DNA from: Verrucomicrobiota bacterium
Lineage (GTDB): Bacteria; Verrucomicrobiota; Verrucomicrobiia; Verrucomicrobiales; DEV007
NCBI GenBank assembly: GCA_020630835.1
Contig: JAHDIL010000076.1
Coordinates: 509 to 7,597 of the forward strand
Direction: 5' to 3'
DNA: 7,089 nt
The notes under the pieces were generated by a model. It was not told where the DNA came from and did no database searches. It worked only from the letters and a program-made list of their open reading frames with translations. Below are positions 1 to 6,872 of this stretch, one piece after another; within the stretch, counting starts at the first letter, position 1, and the number at the start of each line of letters is the position of its first letter. Both the position numbers and the translations under genes were made by a program.

Positions 1-8
1 ACCGGTGG

Positions 9-734
9 GTGACGGCTGAGAATAAAGAGGAGCTCGCTCAGCGTATGGAGGAATCCGGAGGGACTGTTGCCAGCGCTCATGGGGTTTCTCCCACCGACGC
101 TTACTATGACACACGCTCAATGGCCAAGTTAACAAGGATTTTCCTCATTCTAATCGCAGTCTTTTCCTTACTAAATTTGCCGGTCTACTTCGTCGATATT
201 GACCCTCTTAATCCTAACTTGCTTTCTTTTGGCTTTGTCATGGTGATGAGTGGAATTTCGCAGCTTGTTTATACCTTGCTGGTTGTTTTCTACCTGATCT
301 GGAAGGTGCGGACTGCTAAAAATGCAGCCCTGCTCAACCCGGAAACGATGCAGATGTCTCCAGGCTGGTGCGCTGGTTTTTACTTCATCCCGATTGCTCA
401 TTTGTGGAAGCCCTTTCAGGGAATGAGGCAGATAGCGGAGTCGACTTTCTCCAGCAGCGAACTGAAGGAGAAGGCAAAGCTTCTCTCAGTCTGGTGGACT
501 ACTTGGATCGTTTCAGGTGTCATAGCCATGGCCGGAGGTATCGAGAATGGTTGGCGATCGATGAGTGCGGCGTTCGCGGGTGAGTTGAATCCTCAGCCCA
601 CAGATTACTCGACGTTCCTCATCGTGTGCATGATGATTTCTTCAGTAATCATGATTGGCTCAGCTGTTTATTTGATAAAAATAGTCTCGGCTATTACGGC
701 TGCTCAAGCAGAGCGACTAGGCTTTGCTGAGTGA
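9..734 (+). CDS. DUF4328 domain integral membrane protein
   Basis: This is a membrane protein of unknown function in the DUF4328 family. With the GTG start at 9 it has 241 residues. Hydrophobic segments lie at about 41-63, 73-98, 158-180 and 203-229. The family hallmark is the stretch around residues 117-140, with PGW, FIPIAHLWKP and QGM, preceded by a short basic loop (WKVRTAKNAALLNP, 98-111). The start is uncertain. The frame is open to the left edge, so the gene could begin outside the window. ATG at 45 is an attractive alternative, because AAAGAGGAG lies about 12 nt upstream and the first 12 residues are not conserved-looking. The stop overlaps a GTG of the next frame, and ybaB follows after 47 nt, so co-transcription is possible. 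The family assignment rests on the motif and topology; no biochemical role can be inferred. Confidence 0.8.
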   Translation: MTAENKEELAQRMEESGGTVASAHGVSPTDAYYDTRSMAKLTRIFLILIAVFSLLNLPVYFVDIDPLNPNLLSFGFVMVMSGISQLVYTLLVVFYLIWKVRTAKNAALLNPETMQMSPGWCAGFYFIPIAHLWKPFQGMRQIAESTFSSSELKEKAKLLSVWWTTWIVSGVIAMAGGIENGWRSMSAAFAGELNPQPTDYSTFLIVCMMISSVIMIGSAVYLIKIVSAITAAQAERLGFAE

Positions 735-781
735 GAAATTTCCTCTTTTCCTTAGGCGCAAACCCGCTACCATTTCTTCAT

Positions 782-1093
782 ATGAATATCGCAAAGATGA
801 TGAAGCAGGCCCAGCAGATGCAGAAGAAGATGGGCGAAATGCAGGCTGAGATGGCAGAAAAGGAGTTCGAGTCCTCTGTCGGTGGAGGAAAGATCTCCGT
901 TGTCGCCAATGGCGGTGGTGAGGTCATCTCTATTAAAATCGATCCTGCTGTTGTCGATCCCGAGGATGTTGAGATGTTGGAGGATCTCGTCCTGAGTGGG
1001 GTCAAGCAGGCTATAGATCAAAGTAAAGCAGCCATGCAAGATGAAATGGGCAAGATGACCGCCGGGATGGGATTACCTCCTGGTATGTTTTAA
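782..1093 (+). CDS. ybaB: YbaB/EbfC family nucleoid-associated protein
   Basis: This is a small homodimeric DNA-binding protein that coats the nucleoid, by family knowledge. The 103-residue product matches the usual size of about 100-110. The N-terminal helix is very rich in Met, Gln and Lys (MMKQAQQMQKKMGEMQAEM, residues 6-24), which is typical. The sheet region follows (GGGKISVVANGGGEVISIKIDP, 34-55, with the conserved VxxNGxGEV pattern). The C-terminal helix covers about 62-90, and the tail is rich in Met, Gly and Pro (GMGLPPGMF). I chose ATG at 782, not the in-frame GTG at 731, because family members begin just before the MMKQAQ helix and the 17 extra residues look non-conserved. There is no Shine-Dalgarno sequence; the leader is pyrimidine-rich (CCATTTCTTCAT). 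The gene often follows dnaX and precedes recR in other bacteria, but neither is adjacent here. Confidence 0.93.
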   Translation: MNIAKMMKQAQQMQKKMGEMQAEMAEKEFESSVGGGKISVVANGGGEVISIKIDPAVVDPEDVEMLEDLVLSGVKQAIDQSKAAMQDEMGKMTAGMGLPPGMF

Positions 1094-1129
1094 GGTCACT
1101 GTAGCGATAATTGGAACGCACGATCTGTA

Positions 1130-1426
1130 ATGTTTGCTGTAGTTGTTACCCTAGAAGCTGTCGAAGGCAAAGAGCAGTCCCTGATTAAGGCTCTCGAGAA
1201 TAATGCTGCACACACCCGTCAAGAAGATGAGTGTCTCAAGTGGGAGTGGTCTCAGCATGTCGATGACCCCAAGAAGTTCGCCATTTACGAACTTTACACC
1301 TCGCGAGAGGCCTTTCTTGATCATAAGGCTAGTGATCACTTTGCCCAATGGAAGGCTGAGTCTGCAGACTGCATAGCCGCCAAAGATGCAGGGCAATATT
1401 ATGTGAAGGGGCCAGACCCACGTTAG
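1130..1426 (+). CDS. Antibiotic biosynthesis monooxygenase (ABM) domain protein, putative quinol monooxygenase
   Basis: The 98-residue product has the size and layout of single-domain ABM/YgiN-like proteins, which are dimeric ferredoxin-like folds without a metal or flavin. It starts with a beta strand (FAVVVTLEAVEGKEQ, 2-16). A helix carrying LIKALENNAAHTRQEDECLK (18-37) follows, in the position of the family's H-x-R-x-E-x-G-C segment. The later pattern is DDPKKFAIYELYTSREAF (45-62), then HKASDHFAQW (65-74), with the usual E-Y and S-x-HF-x-W signatures. Members oxidise quinols or polyketide aromatics, or act in reactive-species defence; the substrate here cannot be told. It lies 36 nt after ybaB on the same strand and faces the deiodinase-like gene convergently. 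There is no Shine-Dalgarno sequence before the ATG. Confidence 0.87.
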   Translation: MFAVVVTLEAVEGKEQSLIKALENNAAHTRQEDECLKWEWSQHVDDPKKFAIYELYTSREAFLDHKASDHFAQWKAESADCIAAKDAGQYYVKGPDPR

Positions 1427-1472
1427 GGTTTCGGCTACTTCTCATCGGCGTTAGGATGCCTTCCTGGGCTCC

Positions 1473-1586
1473 GTGAAAAACTGGGCGATTGCGACGCTGG
1501 TTTTGGGGCGGGCGTCCGGCCTCTTGTTGCTTTCTGCTCCGCTGACATACTCGGGTTCAGCCGCATGCCCTCGGCTTGCGAATTAG
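1473..1586 (+). CDS. Possible 37-residue secreted or membrane small ORF (doubtful)
   Basis: In the 174-nt convergent gap, a GTG-initiated frame reads VKNWAIATLVLG, then a hydrophobic stretch GLLLLSAPL, and ends CPRLAN. The charged N-terminus, hydrophobic core and small residues (SGSAAC) look like a signal peptide that stops almost at once. It could be a remnant of a secreted protein, a real small protein, or chance. I recognise no family, there is no Shine-Dalgarno sequence, and the start codon is GTG. The rest of the gap (1427-1472 and 1587-1600) holds nothing I can name. AGCCG and CGGCT at about 1559-1576 form a weak 5-bp hairpin without a T-run, so I do not call a terminator. Confidence 0.15.
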   Translation: MKNWAIATLVLGRASGLLLLSAPLTYSGSAACPRLAN

Positions 1587-1600
1587 CCTTGGACTGATGG

Positions 1601-2185
1601 CTATTCAGCGTCAACTAGCTGTTTCAGAGCAGATCGCATCTCCTCAACATCAAAGCCATGAGGACCATGGTCGCCTCGGTAAGAGATTGTTCCATCCGGA
1701 TGTAGGATAAATAACCGATCTGGATGTCCGCTGAAGGCATCGCCCACCGTATTGTCGATATCATCAATTAGAATAGGCATGGTAAAGGCAAGGGTTTCTG
1801 CGCAGGAGGCAGCAGCTGCCTGTCTCTCCTCGAAGGTTTTGTGTTGAGCTATTTGCACGGTGCGCGACGGGCGACGCGAATCAATAGCGTGAGCCTCTTT
1901 TAAATAGATCAGGTAGAAGTCAGCGTGATCTTTATATTCTTGGTAGATTTGTTCCAAGCGCACGGCTTGGCGAGTGAAGGGGCCTCAGGTATGGGATCCG
2001 AAGATGAGGACGGTTAATCGAGTCGGCTCGGATAGACTGATAGTTGTTTTTCCGTCGAGGCTGGTAGCGCTCAAAGCCGGAATGTTAGCGCCCACTTCAG
2101 GTGCTCGATCGGGTCCGCGCTGCGCAAAGCTAAGGGCCCCCATCAAAGCTATATAGCAGCCGATCCCAACGTGTAGTGCTCTCAT
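1601..2185 (-). CDS. Iodothyronine deiodinase-like selenoprotein (in-frame UGA = Sec67)
   Basis: This is a thioredoxin-fold oxidoreductase related to thyroid hormone deiodinases, 194 residues with U67 read through. Residues 1-21 look like a Sec signal or membrane anchor (hydrophobic IGCYIALMGALSFA). A short linker follows, then the fold entry VGANIPAL and LTVLIFGSHT-U-GPF. After the UGA the frame continues without a shift: FYLIYLKEAH (90-99), IAQHKTFEERQAA (112-124), MPILID (136-141), PDRLFIL (155-161), YRGDHGP (169-175) and EEMRSALKQL near the end. Spacings match animal deiodinases as I recall them: Ser three before Sec, His 32 after Sec (H99), and a second His 16 further on (H115), as in DIO1. 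The bacterial substrate is unknown; reductive dehalogenation or peroxide/thiol chemistry is possible. ATG at 2185 is preferred over ATG at 2302 because it begins directly with the signal-like segment. A broken Cys/Sec gene is the alternative, but the SECIS-like hairpin argues against that. Confidence 0.85.
1954..1970 (-). promoter_or_regulatory. Bacterial SECIS-like hairpin for UGA recoding
   Basis: Read on the minus strand, CCAAGC-CGTGC-GCTTGG forms a perfect 6-bp stem with a 5-nt loop, 17 nt in all. The stem begins 14 nt after the UGA, and the loop G (second loop base) lies 22 nt after it. Known bacterial SECIS elements lie inside the coding region just downstream of UGA, with a small apical loop carrying G among its first two bases, about 16-37 nt from the UGA; this hairpin meets all of these. 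It would be bound by SelB. SelB and tRNA-Sec genes are not in the window. Confidence 0.75.
1985..1987 (-). other. In-frame UGA selenocysteine codon
   Basis: The TGA separates two open frames that are in the same phase. Both sides align to one deiodinase-like domain with no residues missing, and the codon falls in FGSHT-[TGA]-GPF, which corresponds to the FGSCT-U-PPF/PSF active site of animal deiodinases. Conventional annotation would end the upstream ORF here and start a false gene at the GTG at 1963. Confidence 0.85.
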
Positions 2186-2345
2186 ACAGGAGGAGTCAAC
2201 CCCGCTAGGTCGAGATGGTTGCAAGAAGGCTAGGTGTCCTCTGAAAGGGGCGCCATGAATAGGAAGCTGCGGAGTGACGAGAGCTCTTGTGAGCCGCCGC
2301 ATCGTGTATGCTGAAACGGGTCACATCATGAGTTTTCGACTACGT

Positions 2346-3984
2346 CTAGCCTGTCTGTCGCAGTCGCTTGTTAGCATCCCCAGGAATGGGCACAGCCTCA
2401 AGCAACCGTTGCGTGTAAGCATTCTTTGGGTTGTCGATGAGGTCAGAGGTTAGTCCTTCTTCCACGCACTTACCCGCTTGCAGAACCATAGTCCGATCAC
2501 AAATACGCTTCACTACGCTAAGGTCGTGCGAGATAAATAGGTAGGATAAGCGCAACCTATCTTTCAGCTCCATCAGCAGGTCGATAACCTCCGCCTGAAT
2601 GGTTACATCGAGAGCTGAAACAGCCTCATCGCAGACGACGAACTTCGGCTCAACGGCAATAGCTCGAGCAATACAGATCCGCTGTCGCTGCCCTCCGGAA
2701 AATTCATGTGGATAGCGGCTCATGGCGTCCTCTGGCAAACCTACTTCTTTCAGCCAGTGAGCCCTCTGGGCGTGAGCCCTTCAGGATGTTATGCTCGACT
2801 AATCCCTCTGTGAGGAGTTCCAGCACCGTCAATCGAGGATTCAGTGAGGAAAAGGGATCCTGAAAAATCATCTGTAGGTCCTGTAGAAAAGGCCGCATCT
2901 CCTTTCGGCTCAATTTGGTCAGGTCATGTTTGTCCGCGTAGATCAGCTCGCCAGTGCGGGCTGTCTCAAGTCCGAGTATAGTCCGGCCGATGGTGCTTTT
3001 GCCGCTCCCAGACTCGCCAACGAGACCGTAGCATTCGCCTTCGTAAATGGAAAAAGATACGTCGTCGACGGCTTTGACATGTCCGACCGTTCTGGCGAAC
3101 ACGCCTCGCTTGATCGGAAACCAGGTGCGTAGGTTCCGCACGTTTAACAACGGGCTCTCATCCTCCGGGTAGGGGCGCCGCTGCAGCGGTTCATCGGTCA
3201 GCCGTGGCACAGCGGAAAGCAGGTTTCGGGTATAGTCTTCTTGAGGATCAGCGAACAAGGTCTCGGTCTCGCCTCGCTCGACGACGCGCCCGTTTTTCAT
3301 TACCAAAACGCGATCTGCTAGCTCCCAGATGGCACCCATGTCGTGGGTGATAAAGAGTATGCTTGTCTCATCCGCTTTCATTTCGAGGATGAGGTCGAAG
3401 ATTTGCTTCTGTAGCGTCACATCGAGTGCCGTTGTCGGCTCATCTGCAATGATCAGTCGCGGTTTGAGAATAAGCGCCATGGCGATCATTACCCGTTGGC
3501 GCATACCCCCAGAGAACTGAAAGGGATAGGCCTTGGCGCGCTCCTCCGGCTCAGGGATTCCAACTTTGCGCAGCCAGCCTACGGCTTCTGACCAGGCTTG
3601 CTCTTTGCTTAACTCTTGATGAATACGCAACGTTTCGGCTAGCTGTGCGCCAACTGTCTGCAGCGGAGAGAGCGCTGTCATAGGCTCTTGGAAAATGACG
3701 CTGATCTCACTCCCTCGCACCTTGCGCAGATCAGCAATGGGCATCGATAACAAATTTTCGCCTTTATACAGGATCTCGCCCCTCTCGAGAACACCTGGCG
3801 GCGTCGGGATGAGCCGCAGGGTCGACATAGCGCTGACCGACTTTCCGCTGCCGGATTCCCCTACAAGACCGACGATCTCGCCGGGGTAGACCTCGAACGA
3901 GAAGCCTTCCACCGCTGGTGAGCGTTTGCCATCAACATCGAAGGATATATGCAGGTCTTTTACTTGGAGAAGCGCTTCAGACAT
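2346..3984 (-). CDS. yejF: YejF-like double ATP-binding protein of a peptide ABC importer, interrupted by a frameshift
   Basis: This is a fused two-domain ATPase that powers the YejBE permease. Domain 1 has Walker A GESGSGKS (42-49), Q-loop FQEP (98-101), signature SGGMRQR (158-164), Walker B LIIADEP (177-183), switch THD (213-215) and the oligopeptide-transporter tail YTRNLLSAVP. Domain 2 has Walker A GESGSGKS (323-330) and FQDPFSSLNPR (374-384). The first frame then loses homology after residue 402 and ends at TGA 2706-2704. The remainder (HWLKEVGLPED, SGGQRQR, CDEAVSALD, ISHD and a YTQRLLEAVP tail) lies one base over, from about 2777 to 2346. Removing one base between 2781 and 2757 restores a protein of about 545 residues, close to E. 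coli YejF. The frame-2 reading is blocked upstream by TGA at 2783-2781, which confines the site. A homopolymer read error or a real mutation is likelier than programmed shifting. The gene starts 18 nt after yejE. Confidence 0.85.
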
Positions 3985-4002
3985 GAGGAAAAATAGCAGT
4001 GA

Positions 4003-5592
4003 TTATTCGAGGTGAGCGCTGTTCTTTGGGTCAAATGCGGCGCGTATTCCCTCTCCGATGAATATGCCTAGCAGGCTTACGATGAAAAGAGCGATCGAGG
4101 GGTAGAGGATGAGCCACCACGCATACGGGTAGGTCTGACCTTGGCTGAGCAGATCTCCCCAACTAGGCGAACCCGCAGGCAGTCCAAAGCCCAGGTAATC
4201 CAGAGCGGTGAGCGATCCGATGGCGCCAACCAGGGCAAATGGAAAAAAGGTGATGACTGGCACAAGTGCATTCGGTAAAATGTGGGAGAACATAATACGT
4301 AGGCGGTTGATCCCCATGACCTTGGCAGATTCGACGAAGGGGAAACTCCGGAGCTTCAAAAATTCTGCCCGCATGTAATAGGAAATACCAATCCAGTTAA
4401 AAACCCCGTAGACCAGCAACAGGATGCCGAAACCACGCCCATAAACATCACTAACGAATATCATGATAAAGAGAAAGGGGAGAGCCTCCCAGATCTCGAT
4501 GAAACGCTGGCCGAACATATCGACTTTCCCCGCAAAGAATCCCTGCAGTGCCCCTATGATGATACCCACCGTGTAGGTTACTAAGACTAGGATCAGACCA
4601 AAGAGGAGAGCCAAGCGGGTGGCATACAGGATGCGCACGCCGACATCGCGTCCCGTGTCGTCTAGGCCGAAGACATGGCCACGGACTGGACGAAAGGGGA
4701 ATTTAACTAGCTCCTTGTCAAAGGTAGCTCGGAAATTGCCGACTGGGGTCGAGAAGGTGAGGGGAGGCTGTATGGTCTCTTGCGAGGCCACGGCTCGCTC
4801 TTTCAACGACTCCAATATTTCTGCAGGTAGATCGTTACCTGCCAGTCTGAGCTTGCTGGGAAAAGGATCATTCGGCAGGAGCTTTAGCTCCAGTGCTTGG
4901 CCCTCGCGAGGAGGCTCAATCAGAGAAATGCTGGCTAGGGAGCGGGCGCGAGACCGTTCTTTGTATTCAGGAATGGAAAGGAGATAGCCATCCTCTGTCG
5001 CAAACTCTGCTGCAGGACTTGCTTGGTTAGCGAAGTGTCTTCGTAGTGTTTCTTCTGCCTCATCGGGGAGAGCAAGGGTTTCTGAAATCTTTCTGCCTAT
5101 CAGTTCACGATCGCTCGTGACTGCAAAAAAAGGTGCCGCGCCTCGACTTCTGCGAATCACGAAATCGGGGTCCATATCGATCGACGCTAGTTTTAACTCA
5201 GGCTGAATCTCGATCGTTAGCGGCGCGTTGAGACCGATTTTGTCCTGGGGGAGACTTTCTCGTGGTCCAAAGGGAATGGGTGGCCAAAGCATCCAGTTTG
5301 CGCTCTTGCCGTCGAAAAGGGCTGAGTTACTCAGGTTTTTGTAGTTCGCCTCAGTGCCGGCACCGTCTTCTACAAACTCAGACTCTGGGTAAAAAAAGAA
5401 AACTGGAATAGCCAGACCGCCCGGGTGCTTCACCAGGAGCGGCTTATCGTTGGCGATAAAATTCGACAGTAAGCTGATGATAAAGATCGCCAGTAGCAGG
5501 TAGAGTGACCATTTCGCCCGCTTGATCGCAACGAATCGGCGGAGTCGCCGGCGCGTATTCGGGTCGAGAATGGAGATTAGGGAGAAAGCCAT
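4003..5592 (-). CDS. yejE: YejE-like ABC importer permease with a large periplasmic insertion
   Basis: This is the inner-membrane permease subunit of a Yej-type (microcin C / oligopeptide) importer. The basic N-terminus (RRRLRRF, KRAKWSLY) leads into TM1 (about 29-46). ANDKPLLVK (47-55) and the LWPPIPFG stretch (102-109) are characteristic of YejE. The transport domain runs from GLDDTGRDVGVRILYATR (309-326) through TMs at about 327-349, 371-383, 386-404, 443-462 and 494-514, with the ATPase-contacting EAA-type loop at about 410-442 (ESAKVMGINRLRIMFSHILP). The C-terminus FIGEGIRAAFDPK also fits. At 529 residues it is much longer than E. coli YejE (about 341); the excess lies between about 112 and 300. 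It begins 21 nt after yejB and there is no Shine-Dalgarno sequence. Confidence 0.92.
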   Translation of the reverse strand: MAFSLISILDPNTRRRLRRFVAIKRAKWSLYLLLAIFIISLLSNFIANDKPLLVKHPGGLAIPVFFFYPESEFVEDGAGTEANYKNLSNSALFDGKSANWMLWPPIPFGPRESLPQDKIGLNAPLTIEIQPELKLASIDMDPDFVIRRSRGAAPFFAVTSDRELIGRKISETLALPDEAEETLRRHFANQASPAAEFATEDGYLLSIPEYKERSRARSLASISLIEPPREGQALELKLLPNDPFPSKLRLAGNDLPAEILESLKERAVASQETIQPPLTFSTPVGNFRATFDKELVKFPFRPVRGHVFGLDDTGRDVGVRILYATRLALLFGLILVLVTYTVGIIIGALQGFFAGKVDMFGQRFIEIWEALPFLFIMIFVSDVYGRGFGILLLVYGVFNWIGISYYMRAEFLKLRSFPFVESAKVMGINRLRIMFSHILPNALVPVITFFPFALVGAIGSLTALDYLGFGLPAGSPSWGDLLSQGQTYPYAWWLILYPSIALFIVSLLGIFIGEGIRAAFDPKNSAHLE

Positions 5593-5613
5593 TTCGGAGA
5601 GATGATCGAGTGA

Positions 5614-6681
5614 TTATGACTGTTTCCCAAAACTGATGCGTGGATCGATCAAGACGTAGGCGAAGTCTGATACGATACGGCCTAACAGCGCAAAGATAGA
5701 GGTGATACCGAGAATGCCCATAAAGACCGCATAGTCTCTACCGGTGATGGCATCGAGTGATAGCAGGCCTAGACCATTGATGGCAAAAACCTTCTCAATA
5801 AGCACCGACCCGGCAAACATGAGGCTGAGTATGCCACCGATCCCCGTTGCGATGGGAATCAGTGCATTGCGCAGCGCGTGTCGCCACACGGCTATCTGCA
5901 TGGTCCCACCTTTTGCCAGCACGGTTCGCACATAATCCTGACCGATTTGATCCAGTAGGGAGTTTTTCATCAGAATAGTCAGAACGGCGAAGTTTCCGAT
6001 CACATAGCAAAGCACGGGCAGAAACATATGGTGGACCTGGTCCTTCATCTTGTTCCAAGTCGAAAGGTCATCCCAGTTTTCAGAACGAAAGCCCCCGATC
6101 GGGAAAATATCGTAAAAGGTGTCGGAAGTGCCAGAGAAAAGCGTTTTTAAGATCATGCCGAAGGCAAAAGCCGGGATCGCATAGAGCACGAGCACGACTA
6201 TAGACGAGGCGACATCGAAGGCCGTGCCATTTCGTAGGGCTTTGGCGATACCTAGCGGGACGCAGATTAGATACGTAAGCACGAAACCTGTAATGCCAAA
6301 GGTGAGCGAGATGGGGATGCGCTCCCTGATAAGCTCCCAGACTGTCTTGTTGGTGTATTTAGAACTACGCGCCTGCAGGCCGATCTTATTCGTGACGAGA
6401 TAGTGGTAGTAGCGCTCCGGCAGGGGCTTGTCCCAGCCGTATTGCTTCTCGAGTGCTTTTTTCTGTTGCTCAAGGATGCGCCCCGCAGCACTGCCGCCAT
6501 CGCTCGCCGCGCCCCCACTGGAGGCTTCGCCACCTTCTCCTATGCCTCGGAGTTGAGCCAACCGCTGCTCTACTGGTCCCCCGGGGATCATGTTGATCAA
6601 GAGGAAGTTGGTTAGCGTAATCCCAATAAAGGTCGGGATCATCAAAAGTAGTCGGCGGATAAAGTAGCTATAACGTTCCAT
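5614..6681 (-). CDS. yejB: YejB-like ABC importer permease
   Basis: This is the first permease subunit of the Yej-type importer, 355 residues from ATG 6681 (E. coli YejB is about 364). The N-terminus YFIRRLLLMIPTFIGITLTNFLL is TM1, followed by the family motif MIPGGPVEQ (31-39) and a Gly/Ser-rich periplasmic loop (45-68) as in other YejB. YGWDKPLPERY (81-91) precedes the transport domain. TMs lie at about 126-146, 158-180, 219-240, 277-299 and 318-340. The EAA-type loop is DYVRTVLAKGGTMQIAVWRH (249-268) followed by ALRNALIP, and the C-terminus is LIDPRISFG. A TTG at 6726 would add 15 residues (MRRVPLPSTLCFFCC), which do not fit the family. No Shine-Dalgarno sequence is seen; the leader is T/C-rich. 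It is the first gene of the operon and is divergent from dnaK. No yejA-type binding protein gene lies beside it. Confidence 0.93.
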   Translation of the reverse strand: MERYSYFIRRLLLMIPTFIGITLTNFLLINMIPGGPVEQRLAQLRGIGEGGEASSGGAASDGGSAAGRILEQQKKALEKQYGWDKPLPERYYHYLVTNKIGLQARSSKYTNKTVWELIRERIPISLTFGITGFVLTYLICVPLGIAKALRNGTAFDVASSIVVLVLYAIPAFAFGMILKTLFSGTSDTFYDIFPIGGFRSENWDDLSTWNKMKDQVHHMFLPVLCYVIGNFAVLTILMKNSLLDQIGQDYVRTVLAKGGTMQIAVWRHALRNALIPIATGIGGILSLMFAGSVLIEKVFAINGLGLLSLDAITGRDYAVFMGILGITSIFALLGRIVSDFAYVLIDPRISFGKQS

Positions 6682-6759
6682 ACAGCAGAAGAAACAAAGC
6701 GTAGAAGGAAGGGGAACCCGACGCAAGCTCTCAAATACGGCGGAGTGCCGCTAGCACCC

Positions 6760-6774
6760 TTGTCTTGAAAACAA
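6760..6774. repeat. Imperfect 15-bp palindrome TTGTCTTGAAAACAA
   Basis: The arms pair at 6 of 7 positions around a central G, including terminal TTGT/ACAA. It lies about 80 nt upstream of the yejB ATG and 265 nt upstream of dnaK, so it could be an operator for the leftward operon. The regulator is unknown and chance is possible. Confidence 0.3.
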
Positions 6775-6842
6775 CTCATCCTTTTCGTGATTATCCCTTC
6801 CACTCAGCGACTTAGATCATTATGTGCCATTCTGCGCAATTA

Positions 6843-6857
6843 GAGCCAAATTGGCTC
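6843..6857. repeat. Perfect 15-bp palindrome GAGCCAA-A-TTGGCTC
   Basis: Two 7-bp arms are perfectly complementary around a single A. It lies about 180 nt upstream of the dnaK ATG. The TTGGC half-site recurs at 6882-6886, and its complement GCCAA is part of this palindrome, which suggests an operator for a dimeric regulator. The function is an inference. Confidence 0.4.
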
Positions 6858-6872
6858 ACGATAGTCGGGGTA

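Noticed and set aside
731..781. N-terminal extension of YbaB from GTG 731
   Set aside because: The 17 extra residues precede the conserved MMKQAQQMQ helix and are absent from the family. ATG 782 fits.
1545..1580. tRNA-like T-arm (GGGTTCAGCC), considered as a possible selC
   Set aside because: No matching acceptor stem, D-arm or anticodon arm can be drawn around it.
1601..1963. Independent 120-residue ORF starting at GTG 1963
   Set aside because: It lacks the first strand and active site of the thioredoxin fold and is in the same frame as the upstream ORF. The GTG lies inside the SECIS-like hairpin loop. It is the C-terminal part of the selenoprotein.
1985..1987. The TGA as a simple nonsense mutation in a deiodinase-like pseudogene
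   Set aside because: It is the only in-frame stop, it hits the exact Sec position, catalytic residues on both sides are intact, and a SECIS-like hairpin follows at the right distance.
2346..2738. Stand-alone 130-residue ATPase half starting at TTG 2738
   Set aside because: It has signature, Walker B and switch motifs but no Walker A, and it continues yejF domain 2 across a frameshift.
4619..4987. 122-residue + strand ORF opposite yejE
   Set aside because: It is antisense to a well-conserved permease gene, of low complexity (Ser/Arg rich), and shows no family features.
6741..6760. CIRCE-like element (GAGTGC...TAGCAC)
   Set aside because: The half-sites are in the reverse order, with the wrong spacer, compared with TTAGCACTC-N9-GAGTGCTAA. 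Only four base pairs match as a palindrome.
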